Shown: piece by piece, positions 23,157-34,200 of the stretch
Position numbering within the stretch: position 1 is the stretch's first letter
Layout of the letters: each line of letters begins with the position of its first letter
Assembly (NCBI GenBank): GCA_030248295.1
Contig: JASANH010000448.1
Coordinates: 62,001 to 126,000 of the forward strand
From: Mesodorylaimus sp. YZB2_4
Lineage: Eukaryota > Nematoda > Enoplea > Dorylaimida > Dorylaimidae
DNA length: 64,000 nt
Direction: 5' to 3'
Notes under the pieces: generated by a model
Told to the model about the DNA's origin: nothing
The model's database searches: none
Seen by the model: only the letters and a program-made list of their open reading frames with translations
Position numbers and translations under genes: made by a program

Positions 23157-24560
23157 TGCGATGCAGCGGGTGTTGCTGACACCATGCTTGTCTGCTGCTT
23201 ACTAAAATAAGGGATTACCTATGAAAAAATTTGGACTGCCTGTCATATTTTTCAACTGAAACGCTTTCAGAAGGTACTTGAGCGAAATATTGTCTTTTTT
23301 TATGCAGTATGTGGTGACAGAAGACTGATTGAGGGTGGGAATAATTCTAAAAAGTAAAGTTGCAAAACACGTTGTCGAACAGGGCTCGTAGTCGTAATGG
23401 CCCTGCGACAAAGTAAGCTTCGATGTAGTCCAGCATAATTTGTGGAGGCATTGGGTTCGGGCTCCATGAATTTTATGCCAAAAGAATCACGATATGATAG
23501 TCGACCGAGTGCATGGCCACGGAATCATGCTCAAATACAGAATCAAATAAGGCATTTATTCGGCCTGAATGTAATATGCGAAAAACTCGTGGTTGCCGAG
23601 TTTCAATCGAATAGCTCCTCGCTTGCATTCCGATCAAAGATATTCTGCATCACCCGAACTTGGAAACACATCGCATAAAGTGACTTTCCCAAAATCTAGG
23701 CCATGTCCTACTTAACCCACCGCGCACTCGACGGCTAAGGAACACATTTCACAATCCAGGCGGGATTCGAGCACAGTACGCAGATGGTTTGAGGGTGGCA
23801 GATCCCCTGCTCGCGGCCGCGGGATGATGAACTCCGCGAAGTCAGCGAATACTGCGCTTTCACTTCATGCGCTGTCGATGGAAGGTGAAATCGGAGGTTT
23901 GCCGCATCACTCATACCAAGACTCAAGGGAGAGGACTGGGAGCCTGCGAAACATAATTCTGCAGGGAGTACAAAACGGTGGATCTGGAAACTGGAGGGAG
24001 AACGCAGCCATACATGGGTGCAGTGATGGTCGGCGGAGTAGTCAAGGGTGTCGGGCGACAACTGGCTTCATTGGTGCAATCTGGTCTACAAGCAAGTTCC
24101 GGCCTGGTAGATAGCCTAGGACCCCGATTCCTGCAGCAACTCTTCAGGCGTGCATGCCGTGGCTACCCGGGGTGCCTGCAACTGCTGTATGCAATGACAG
24201 ACTGACCTGGCTGCTGGTCCGGTGCACCCGCGAACAGTTCCACTGTTGATGACGAAGTGGAGACCAGGGTCGACACCGGACGACCCTATAGGAAGCACAG
24301 CAATTCACGACACTGTCACTGTTTACTCCGCACGGAAACACTGAAGCGCACTTCGATCGTGGGATACATAAGATCAACAGAATGGAAAAAGAAAATACGT
24401 AAAAACGCAAGACATCATCAAGTCCATTAAAACTACAAGATATGTCATAATCAAGAAAATTACAATTTCAGACTGGTGAGAGCTTCCCTAAAAGAGCTGA
24501 CATCGTAAAGCCAGCCCGTATCGAGAAGCAATGAATTCCACAAACGAATAGCGGAGTAAT
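23157..24560. other. intergenic with SINE S1 remnant
   Basis: A minus-strand S1-like SINE remnant lies at about 23690-23800 (CTCGACGGCTAAGGAACACA and CCAGGCGGGATTCGAGCAC). No coding exon was recognised. Confidence 0.45.
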
Positions 24561-24569
24561 TAAAACACC

Positions 24570-25960
24570 GTTCAAACGACCTAGTCCTGGTCTGATTCAT
24601 AATCATGTGCCCCTTGATAAAATTTATGAAACTGGACCAATTTCAGTTCTTTTCGTCTCCTACTTAGGGTACTCCGCCCGCATTGGCACAAAAGCTCATC
24701 ACAAGCATTTGTCCAATCCTTAGTGATGAGTCGAAAAGCGTACCTTTGCGTGCTTTCCAAATTTTCGATGTCCGATTTAAGAATGAGACCCCACGCCTGA
24801 CGGGCATATTCCAGTTTTGTACGAATGCACGCAGAGTAAATAGTTTGCATAACGTTTCACGGAGCATGTCTTCCAGCATGTCGCATGGCATGTCGTCGAC
24901 GCAGCACTCCTAACATGCACCGCGTGCTTGAGCAAACATTGGTGACATGTTCTGAAAATTTCATGTCACCAGAGAGAGTCACCCCCAAATGAAATACCGC
25001 ATTGACGAAGGTAAGCTTCTGCCCGTTGATATTGATCGAAGGTGTGCTGCTGTGCACGAGGGCTGTACCGAAAAAGAATGGCTCGACTTTTTGATGGATT
25101 GATAAACAAACCGACTGATCGTAGCCAGTCCATAACAAAGTCGAGGGCACGTTGAATCGTGCTTTCAGCTTCTTCAATGTCTCGAACGGCAACCAAAAGA
25201 CAGGGCATCGTCCGCATAGCACTGCAGGCGTAAATCTGGAAACTTCTTATAAAACTGTCGCAATAATGGATCAAGAAGGTCGAAGACCACAAAGAGCAGC
25301 GGGCCGAGGATGCTGCCCTGCGGCACACCAGAAACCACTGGTTCGGTTCTCGATGCACAATCCTTCACGCTGATGTATTGCTGACGATCTGATAAATACG
25401 AGTTTAGCCAGTTGAGCAGAGTCGGAGGAATCTGATGATGCCTTTTTAGTGTCTCTAACAAAAGTAGATGCGGGACGCGATCGAAGGCCTTTTCAATATC
25501 CAAGAAAATACCAGTCACTGCAGAATACTGCCGTTGACTAAGCCAGTGTAACCAGCATCCCTGGCGGTCGGGAGTAATCGATACGCTCCCCTGGATGGGA
25601 CGTCAACCTCTTCGGTTGATGTTTCTAGGGCAGGTATGGTCGCGAGACTTGCCCTCCTTCAGTTGGAGGTTCTCGCCTAGAAACTTCGGTCTCGACTATC
25701 TCCCGCCGCCTGGGTGCGCTGGCTACACCAGTTGTGAATGACTTGTGTACAACTAATCAGTGCCCCAGTAGTCGATCGCCTCGGCAGTCTTACCCGCAGA
25801 CCAAGTACTTGCCCCAGAGTCAACTCCTGGACTCTTCCAGTGTAAGCCAAAGGGAATCGACGATCGCAGAGGCCCCTTGAGAGTATGCTAATCCAAGACC
25901 CTGGCTGGCGCTCGCCCCGCATCACAGTCCCGGCGAATGGGGTGGACCGCACGACGAGGT
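24570..25960 (-). mobile_element. CR1/Jockey-like LINE, degraded, with nested MITE
   Basis: Reading on the minus strand: RRSTTGALISCTQVIHNW, then (after a MITE) LSQRQYSAVTGIFLDIEKAFD, VSGVPQGSILGPLLFV, a YADD catalytic box, INGQKLTFVNAVFHLGVTLS, and SACIRTKLEYARQAWG near 24800. This is the full block order of a CR1/Jockey-type reverse transcriptase and thumb. Several frame changes separate the blocks, so it cannot be expressed as one protein. The MITE at 25547-25727 splits the frame exactly, and removing it with one target copy restores HNW-LSQRQ. Confidence 0.9.
25547..25727 (-). mobile_element. TGTAACC MITE inserted in a LINE, 4-bp target duplication CCAG
   Basis: Begins TGTAACCAGCATCCCTGGCG and ends TGCGCTGGCTACA; the ends are imperfect inverted repeats. 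CCAG flanks it on both sides (25543-25546 and 25728-25731). The core contains ACGTCAACCTCTTCGGTTGA, the reverse of the core in copies at 60.4 and 61.5 kb. It interrupts the LINE reading frame, so it is younger than that LINE. Confidence 0.85.
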
Positions 25961-26123
25961 GGCTTCCCAGGAGGAAGAGCGCTAATCACTCAGGGGCCTG
26001 TTCTTCTACTGCCTTGGCGCCACCCACCGCACCAACCCCAGCGGCCCCGAGCGGCAACGGTCACAACACCTCCAGCAAGGTTGTAGGGACCAGCAAGAAG
26101 CGAACCCGTCGAATATTTACTGG

Positions 26124-29100
26124 TCAATAAGAATCGCTCAATTTCACTTTCAGGAAAACTGTGGCTATGATGCTTGCCAAAACGCAGACAAATAAAAAGA
26201 AACGTTCAACGACAGAAGCCAATGCTGACCACTGGCTTCGACACTCGTCGTGCACATCCTTCATTTGCTTCCTGGCCAGCAATTCACGCAAGGACACATC
26301 CAGGCTGGTCAGCTTGGCCAGAATTTGCTTGAATTGCTCGTTCTGGTTCGATGGATTCTCAGTCGGGGTCTTGGCTGGTTGAAGACTTGTGCAATGTGGG
26401 CCAGAAGAATGAAAGTTGGCGACCTTGGGTTTCTACAATGCACAAGCTACAAGTACAGAAGGAGCGAAGTTGGTGTACTCACTTCTTTTGTGGGCGGGGT
26501 TGTCATGAACAGCAGTCGACCTAAGCCATTCACCAAGTACAGTCTGGCCCATTCGGGCAGTGGTCGTCCCCGCGTGCCCCGGCAGTCGACCACCAGCACG
26601 ATAGACGTGAACAAAGTGGCCACCGCCACCAGAGCGAAGAAGAACTGCATGACCCAGCCTGAAATGCCAGTCAAAGCGCACGGATTAGCTCGGTCAACGA
26701 GATCAGCGAGCGGGGGATGAATGCAGTCACACTGAATTATTGCATACAAAACCTACCCAGGCCAAAATACTGGAGCTGCTGACTGAGTGACTGATTTTAC
26801 TGTTGGCGCATCCCAAGTGGCACTGCTGATGAACACATGGAAATGAAGTGAGACACGGGCACCTGCTAACTCCTATATGATGCTCAGCCCAGATCAGATC
26901 CGAGCCCAGCACTATGCACTCACTGATGATCATGATGTGGTCGCTGCTGACCGGCACCAAGGACGAGACCATGAGCATGAGCACGCTGATGGCCAGGAGG
27001 GCGGCCATGCCCAAATTCATCTTCTCTGATCTCTCGCCGCTCGAGCTGGTCGGAGTGAACATGCCCACGAAGGCCACCACGCACATGACCACAGTGGGGG
27101 CTATGATATTGAAGATATAGAAGAGTGGTTTCCTCCTCAATTCCACATTCAGTTGGATGAATGGGTAAGATTGATTTTTGGTGGGGTCGCGCTCGATGAT
27201 TTTATATTGTCCGACCACTATGATCTCCCATTCGGCGTTGGGCACCAGGCGCTCGCTGTCCAGCAGGTACTTGACCACACCCCAGTCCCAGTCCAGCTCT
27301 GAGATGTCGTAGGTCCACGAGCCGAATCGGAAGAAGCAGCTGTGGCCGTCGAATGGGAAGAAGGTGACGTCCATGGCCGAGCAGGTGGGCTTGTACACGC
27401 TGATGTAGCTGTTGATCATGTGACCGTCATATTTCACTTTCACATTGGTCGACGCCTTCTCCATTATGTTGAAATCCAGATCGGCCCTAGACAGCACAGA
27501 AAGGTGATCGTGTCATGGGCAGCTCACGAGCTGGTCGATACCGAAGACATATTTCTAGCCTTGAACGGGAATCGAACCAGGTCCCCGCTGGAATTAGGTC
27601 CCTGTTCCGGCTTTGATGAGCCTTGATTGCGATTTTGACCCCATCTCATTCTAAATTGACTCATACGCTTATCTGCACTTGCAAGAGGATACACGTGGAT
27701 CCATCGTGGAATTGAGTGGGAAATGGGGACACACAGCGCACATAATGCAATTTTAATTTGTAGAATTTTCTCTCAGCTCTATGCTTTTTCACGGCCACCA
27801 AAGTGCTGATGGTGTCGCAGTGATCGCAGTGGGACTTTCCATGGCTAGCTCATTGAAAGTCCCACTGCGATCACAGTTGAAAGCTGCTGATGATATCCTA
27901 AATTTTGATGGTGCGATAAGTGCAGATTACACATGTTCATGTTTTGCCATATCGCCAAACTTGAGGGTGAAGGACACTACATTGCACACAAATGATTTAG
28001 CAGGCCGAATCTAACACTGGCACGTAACTGCGCACTGGCCTGAGAAGCAGACGCCAAACCCACGAGCCAATCAATCGAGAATTATCGACCGTGATTATCG
28101 ATTGATCAATCAATCGATAATCATGGTTCGTGATCACGACAGTATTCTCCCTGAGAGCGCCTGTTATGCTTGAGTATAATTAAAGTATGAAGTACAGTAT
28201 CGATTACGTGCCGTGATCACCAATATCGATTTTTAGCCATGATCACAGAAATCTCAATTTCTTGCTGTTTTGATCGCGAAAGCATCGAGCAAACTTTAAA
28301 TGTACAAGCAATATTGTAGGTCTTTGTGGGCACTTACGCATTTAACAACAAAAATTCCGGCTTCCATACGTAATTATGGGGATAATAGAAATAGCGGAAA
28401 CCATCGTATTCATCCGGATCCCACATCAAATATTCATCCTTCCATTTCTAAATAGCACAAATAACAAAGACTTGTCATTTTTAGAAGCCAAGGCAGGTTC
28501 GCGGTGCTGGCCTGCTGCTTCTGCCAGGCCCAGACATAGTCCACGAGTTTCTGTCATTAGTCACTAAAATACACGCGGGCAACTCTTAAATGTGACAGTT
28601 TGCCAAAACGGGGATTGTCATGTCGGGGACACTGAATTTGCACTGGCAGACAACGATTTGATACATAGATCAGCAGATTCGAGCATACACTGAATTCAAG
28701 CTGCCATGCATCCCCCCATGTGACAAATGGTGTGTCCACGGCTGCTATCCAGTCCTTTTCGAGCCTGTACAGGCCAAAGCAAAAGCAGCAGGATAGGATG
28801 AGGCGCCTACAATATTGCACAAGCGTACGTGGTTTCACCAAAAACTCAATCACAGTGCGAAATTCTGCTCGCATTTTCAGTGAGGCATCGAAAAGTAACA
28901 GAATCTAGAGGCTCGACTGGCAATCGATACTCTGCAAGGAGCTGGCAGCTGGGAGCGGCATCCGTCACAGTGATGTTTCAGCCATGTACTAGGTCGAAAG
29001 ACTGGGTTGGCTGCCCTGAGTGCCTGGCCTGCTGCAAAAGCTCCACCAGTCACTGCCTCCAGTAGTAGGGGCCCAGTCGTATTGCAGGAAAACGTGTCAA

Positions 29101-29712
29101 CATTTTGTACTTACTACTGTCACTGAAGCGACCACTTCGAGCGCCTTTTGCGGTGCGATCTGAAATGACGATCAGTGTGACCTGGTCAAACTCAAAATTG
29201 AGGTCTCGAAAAGTTGGGGCCTCCTAGTCTGTCAAAGCCGCGATCATGTCCATTAGAAACGTAACATGGAGGCGGTGCCAGACAGATGGGTCGACCAGGT
29301 TGGTTAAGGTCCTACCAACCCCGTCTCCACTGACTTCTTCCCAGCAGGTGCGATGACCTTCCACCCCGAACAGTTCGACGCAGACGTTATCGTCCGCGTC
29401 GAACTGTCCGGCCCAGTAAGCGGGCAATGCAATGCAAAGCACACTCAAATGTCACATGTCGTGTACATCGGTGACTCGCCACACCATCCCACTCACTGCT
29501 CTGCCACTTACCACGCTGTACAACTGCATAATGTTGAACTTGACAGTTGCATTGACTGTAGTTCTCCAATCTTTCACTGGCCGTAATTTCCAATCATAGT
29601 TTTGAAATAAATTGCGAAATAAACGTTCGCTGGGCGTCAAACTTTTGTTTTTTGTTTCAGATTCGCATGCACAAATTTTAGAAATTACGAGAATTATGAT
29701 TATAATACGCAT
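26124..29712 (-). CDS. nicotinic-receptor-like Cys-loop channel subunit, non-alpha, one exon unresolved
   Basis: Exons on the minus strand: 29712-29512, (one short exon not resolved), 28447-28338, 27486-26924, 26658-26483, 26432-26124. Phases agree apart from the gap, where phase 0 to 0 is needed. Exon 1: signal peptide MRIIIIILVIS, SERLFRNLFQNYDWKLRPV and VKFNIMQLYSV. Next: KWKDEYLMWDPDEYDG and YVWKPEFLLLNAADLDF. Then the Cys-loop, FRFGSWTYD, M1 (KPLFYIFNIIAPTVVM), M2 with SEKMNLG at its inner mouth (the Glu favours cations), M3 (FFFALVAVATLFTSIVLV), LPEWARLYLVNGLGRLLFM, a cytoplasmic loop, and M4 (VVERFFLFVCVLASIIATVF). There is no vicinal Cys pair in loop C, so it is a non-alpha subunit. 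The Cys-loop has 14 rather than 13 residues between cysteines. A weak candidate for the missing exon lies near 28512-28550 (VDYVWAWQKQ) but has no GT donor. Confidence 0.88.
27960..28075 (-). repeat. tRNA-derived SINE S1, remnant
   Basis: GAAGCAGACGCCAAACCCACGAGCC, read here in two parts, matches the reversed A-box side of family S1. The upstream GAGGGTGAAGGACACTACA matches its body. It lies in an intron of the channel gene. Confidence 0.5.
28905..29090 (+). repeat. dispersed repeat family D, copy 2
   Basis: Matches the copy at 21930-22110 over its whole length, antisense to the channel gene and inside its first intron. The shared end reads AGTAGTAGGGGCCCAGTC. Confidence 0.6.
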
Positions 29713-31268
29713 TTCTACATATTTTTCAAATTTGTGAGATATGAATTTGGAGAACCCTGCTGAGAACAAGACTACGGAGGACACTAAAGATCATGTGTCA
29801 GCTTTGTATCCATGTGGCAGATGCACAGAAACAGTACAGTATCAGGAAAACACCAAGACTGGCCTGACTGGCTGTGTGAACATGCAGTTTGCGTTCATTT
29901 TCAATATTTTCAGGAAACGATGCTGTACATGCCAGAGGGCGTCAATCAAAAGAATATCTTCTTGAAAATTCCAATCAACTAATGGTTTGCAAATTTACAT
30001 CAACCACACTAGTTTACTTTTCATGTTTACTCGGATCTTCTTGCATTGCTCGCCATAATGGACATTGCTGGAGAACATAGACGGTGGCTAGCCCACTTTT
30101 AAGAATGCGAAACACAATCTTCCGCGAGGACAGAGTAACACACATACTCAGTGAGGAATATCTGGCCAGAATTGTTTCCTGCCACTCGCTTGGTGCTTTC
30201 CTGATGCTGTAGCTGTGTGTTTGCCACACGGGTCCCAAACATGATCTTTAGTGTCCTACTCAGTGTCACTCTACCCATCTCTAAGTCGCATGATCTTTTC
30301 GTGTTCCTTCTCGTCTTATCGTTGGTCTAGTATTATCGTGTATGTCCTTGGGGCACACGACTGACCGAATCATTAGCATTACTGGACAGAGTGGCATATG
30401 CAGTTTTTGCACCACGACAAAATCAGACTTCCGACCTAGTCCATGGCTGGCACATCACACTGACTGGTGACCCTTCCAGCTGCCGGGTGACTCTTTTAGC
30501 TGCCGCTTCAATGCACAGCATGGATTAGGCCAGGAAGTGTCATACCTACTTTGATTTTGACTGACTGAATGTGCAGTCGTCACCAGTGTAATATGACTGG
30601 GTCCGTGTTCCTGAAGGGGGTGGCCTGTGCAGCTTTTGCACCACTACAAAAACAGACTTCCGACCAAGTCCATGGCTGGCACATCACACTGACGGGTGAC
30701 CCTTCCAGCTTGCCAGTCGACTTTTTAGAGCAGGTTCACCCTCATGACTCCCGCTTCCCTGATTTTCGTGCAATACAAACTGGCAAAGAGCATATTCTAG
30801 AATACATATTTCATAAAATCCAAAGCACTGGTAGCTAGATAGCGCGTGTATCATTTCAGAAGGTGCATGGACAGAGATTGCAGATCAGCATACTGTAGGA
30901 AGCGCTATTAGCGTAGTTTCACCAAGCGCACACAAAGCAGAGTAAGGGCAGTAAAATGTACGCCATTGCAATATCATACTTTACAAGTCACTGGTAAATG
31001 AATACTTGAATATGCACACTGAACACGACATCAGTTCGCAATCAGTCAAGAAAGATCTAGCAGCTGCTCAATCTGAATAAAAAAGATCTCTGAAATTCTG
31101 GCCTTGTGTAAAAAAATTATTGGTATCCAAAAAAGAGCTCTGAATAAATTGCATGCAAGAAAATAAATTACCGAATAACGTGCACGATAAGAACAATTTC
31201 AAACATAATTCTGAAAAATTGCTCATAACTGAAGCAAAGAGTAGTGCATTCCGATTTTGTTCGAAATT
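29713..31268. other. intergenic, with a short direct duplication
   Basis: Segments at about 30385-30480 and 30615-30715 share about 95 bp including CAGACTTCCGACC and CCATGGCTGGCACATCACAC. No coding exon was recognised. The plus-strand open frame over the second copy looks like chance. Confidence 0.5.
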
Positions 31269-34200
31269 TTAAGCTTTTGCATCGAAATATTTATAAGTGG
31301 GATTTTCGTAGCCATTCACTTGCATTCCAGCCACGTGGCGTTCCTCCGGCGTCAATGGGTCGACCTGAGGAGAAAATATCAACATGAAGTCAGGAGGAAA
31401 CAACGAATCCTCCCGCAGGCAACATCGCACAAGTGCAACTACTACAGTCATTAGCATCCGAACAGGAAAAATCATATTCCCGCAATTGCTATGCTTTTGA
31501 TCTGCATGGAAAAGCTTGCAAGTTGGTGGAACTCGCAATACTGTATGTTCATGGCAATCTCTGAAATCAGTGTCTCTGGTATTTCAGTCGTTTCAATGAA
31601 AAATGTAGATTTGTGTTTTTGGAATAGCGAGTCAGGGACAAGAAAATTGAGAAGACAAAGATTGCTCGATTGCGATTCATTAAAATGACTTCAAAGTAGG
31701 AGATCCAAACGGATGCACCCGGATGTCTAGAATTGTGAAAAGTTTTCTGAAAAATTGAACGCAGTGCACTCATTTCTGGACGTCCAGGGACTTGGTTATT
31801 GGTGGATGTTTTTTATTCCACAATGCATCAACGCGGCTGATTGCTGAGATTGTTTGACGTTTCCCGCACCCCACCGTGCGTGGTTGGAAGCGGGAATAGA
31901 CTCACAGAGACAGGCGACGGTTGGTGGGGGGACCGCCACGGGACCCCATATGAGTCCTTTCCTGCACCCATCGCGGCAGTGCAAGTCATTTGTCCGAGGT
32001 CGCCTCCTCCGCGAATCAGAACGCTGGATGTCCAGAAATGAGAGCACAGTCGTCCACACTCAATTGAGTTCCCCCAATTTTGGATGTCCAGCATAAATTT
32101 CGGACGTCCAATGGATATCCAGGCTTTTTTGAGGTCATTCCAGAAACATTGGACGAGATGAAAAAGATGAAAGGCTGTATTTTTATGCCGATCGTTTTGA
32201 GCACTGTACGAATTTTCAAAAAGCATAATTTCGAGGCTACATATTTACATTTTCTTGAGCAAATTTTTGATCTTTCTATTGTTTTGCTTGAAAATCATCA
32301 TTTTGATAAGAACTTTGGAAAAACAGTCATACTGCACCGTGCTTAAGAAAATTTTGAGGTGAATGACAGAGAAGTTGCCTGTTTCTGGCCGCAATAATGA
32401 CTTACTGCCATGAATCCTTGCGCGTGCATGGAAAATCGTCGTCTGAACACCAGCACTCCCAGGACCATGGCCGCCAGCACGGTCATACCAGCCACGGCCA
32501 GGATGGCGTAGCCGTAATGACTGCGCCCACTCGTCGGGGACATTATTTCTTCTTTAACTGCCTGCAAAGTGAATAGCACACATTTTTATTAGAAACACCA
32601 AAAAGCTACAACAATTCTGAGTCTTCTTACCGCGGCGTGCTGGAAAGTTTCTTTGAGTGAGAACGCGTGCACGTGCTTCATTTCTTCGTGTTCAGCGTGA
32701 CCATTTTGTTTGGCATCGACTTTTGCACCCACCAAAATTTGTGGCGGAATAATGGGCGATCGAATATCGCTCTCTTTCTCGTGATTATCATGAGCGTCCT
32801 GATAATGACTGGCTTCTTGCTCTAAGAAAATTATTGCATTTTATTTCCGAATCGTCATCCTCTTAGACTACTCAGCAACCAGCCCACCCGGACGGCGGTA
32901 TATAATGTGCGAGTGACCGAAGTCTCGACAAGTCTCCACTGTGCAGCTGAAACATCAACGCGAGGGGTTGAGCTGTGCCAACCAGGGGAGAGTATCCATC
33001 TCCCGACCACCAGCAATGCTGGTCACACTTGTTGGCCGTCACTCGGGCTTAGCATCAGTGCAAACTGAATTGGTGACAGATTAGAGCCCAGTGGATGAGC
33101 ATAATCATATTTTACACAACCAACCCATCCAAGACTCAGCGCTGATGCAAGATGAACCTCCTCGCCTTGCCCTAACATATGACACTCCTGCCATCTACAT
33201 CAGCATGATTCTCCAAGCACTCATGGAAAATATCAAAAAGTCATCCATGAGAATTTTTCACTCCCAAAATGCGATGAATAATATTCAAAGATAAAATCAG
33301 TTTCTTACCTTTATTCATATTATATTCAAACTGTTTTTTGTAAAACTCGATCAGATGTTCGCCATTTCTCGAATCGCCGATCCAAGTCAGCGAGTCGTCC
33401 ACTCTGCCCGGCGTGTTCTCGTCGCGCAAAGTTTGCCAGAATTCAACTGAAAATCAAAAATATGCTTGTTAGTGTCAGAGCACTACTCCCTCTGTCGGCT
33501 CGAAATTGCTTGCACTAACAGTCAGTTCTGCACATTTGCTGCAGCTAGCACGTATGTGCCTCCAGTGAGGATGCGTCAAGTCGAATTCATGAGCACTAGA
33601 TGGCAGCAGTGAGGAAAGATGCCCCCACCAGTCCTACAGGACCCGAGTAAGACCTGGTTCAGTGCGCTGGTCTGCCTCGTTCTGGCAGATGGGCTCCCTG
33701 AAACAGTACACTGATAGGTGTGGATAAGGTATGACTATATCTGTGCTAGATGAGCAGCTGAGATACGAGCGAGTACGTGGCCTAAGTGAGACCCGGTTCA
33801 GGGTGCTGATCTGCCAGACACGAAGCAGACCAGCTCCCTGCCCCAAGGCACTGATAGGTGCAGATAAGATGTGCACCCACTTACGAATGGCGGGTTTGAC
33901 CTTGTCCATGAGTCCAGGCGCGTCCCTGGTCATCTCGATCGTCCCATTGATCCTCAGGTCAATATCGTGCAACTTCTTGATCAGGCCTTCCCTCATGGCC
34001 ATGGCGTCATCGTGATCGGCCCTCAGCAAGTATCTGAACCTGTTCAGTCCGTGCGTCCTGTCCTTCTCCTCGGCACGAATGTAAGCTTGCAATGCGCGCA
34101 CAACTTTGTGCACTTGAGGCTGGTGCTGGCCAGTCATCTCGCTGAGTGCCTGTCGATAGATCTTCATGGCCTGGCGCTTGCGTTCGTTCAAGGTGGCACT

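Noticed and set aside
24116-24410. Cys-containing minus-strand frame at 24.1-24.4 kb (FSILLILCIPRSKCA)
   Set aside because: Looks like a signal peptide but has no supported splice context and lies in repeat-rich DNA next to the LINE.
28512-28550. Candidate exon 2 of the channel (VDYVWAWQKQ)
   Set aside because: It has an acceptor but no GT donor in frame; kept only as a note.
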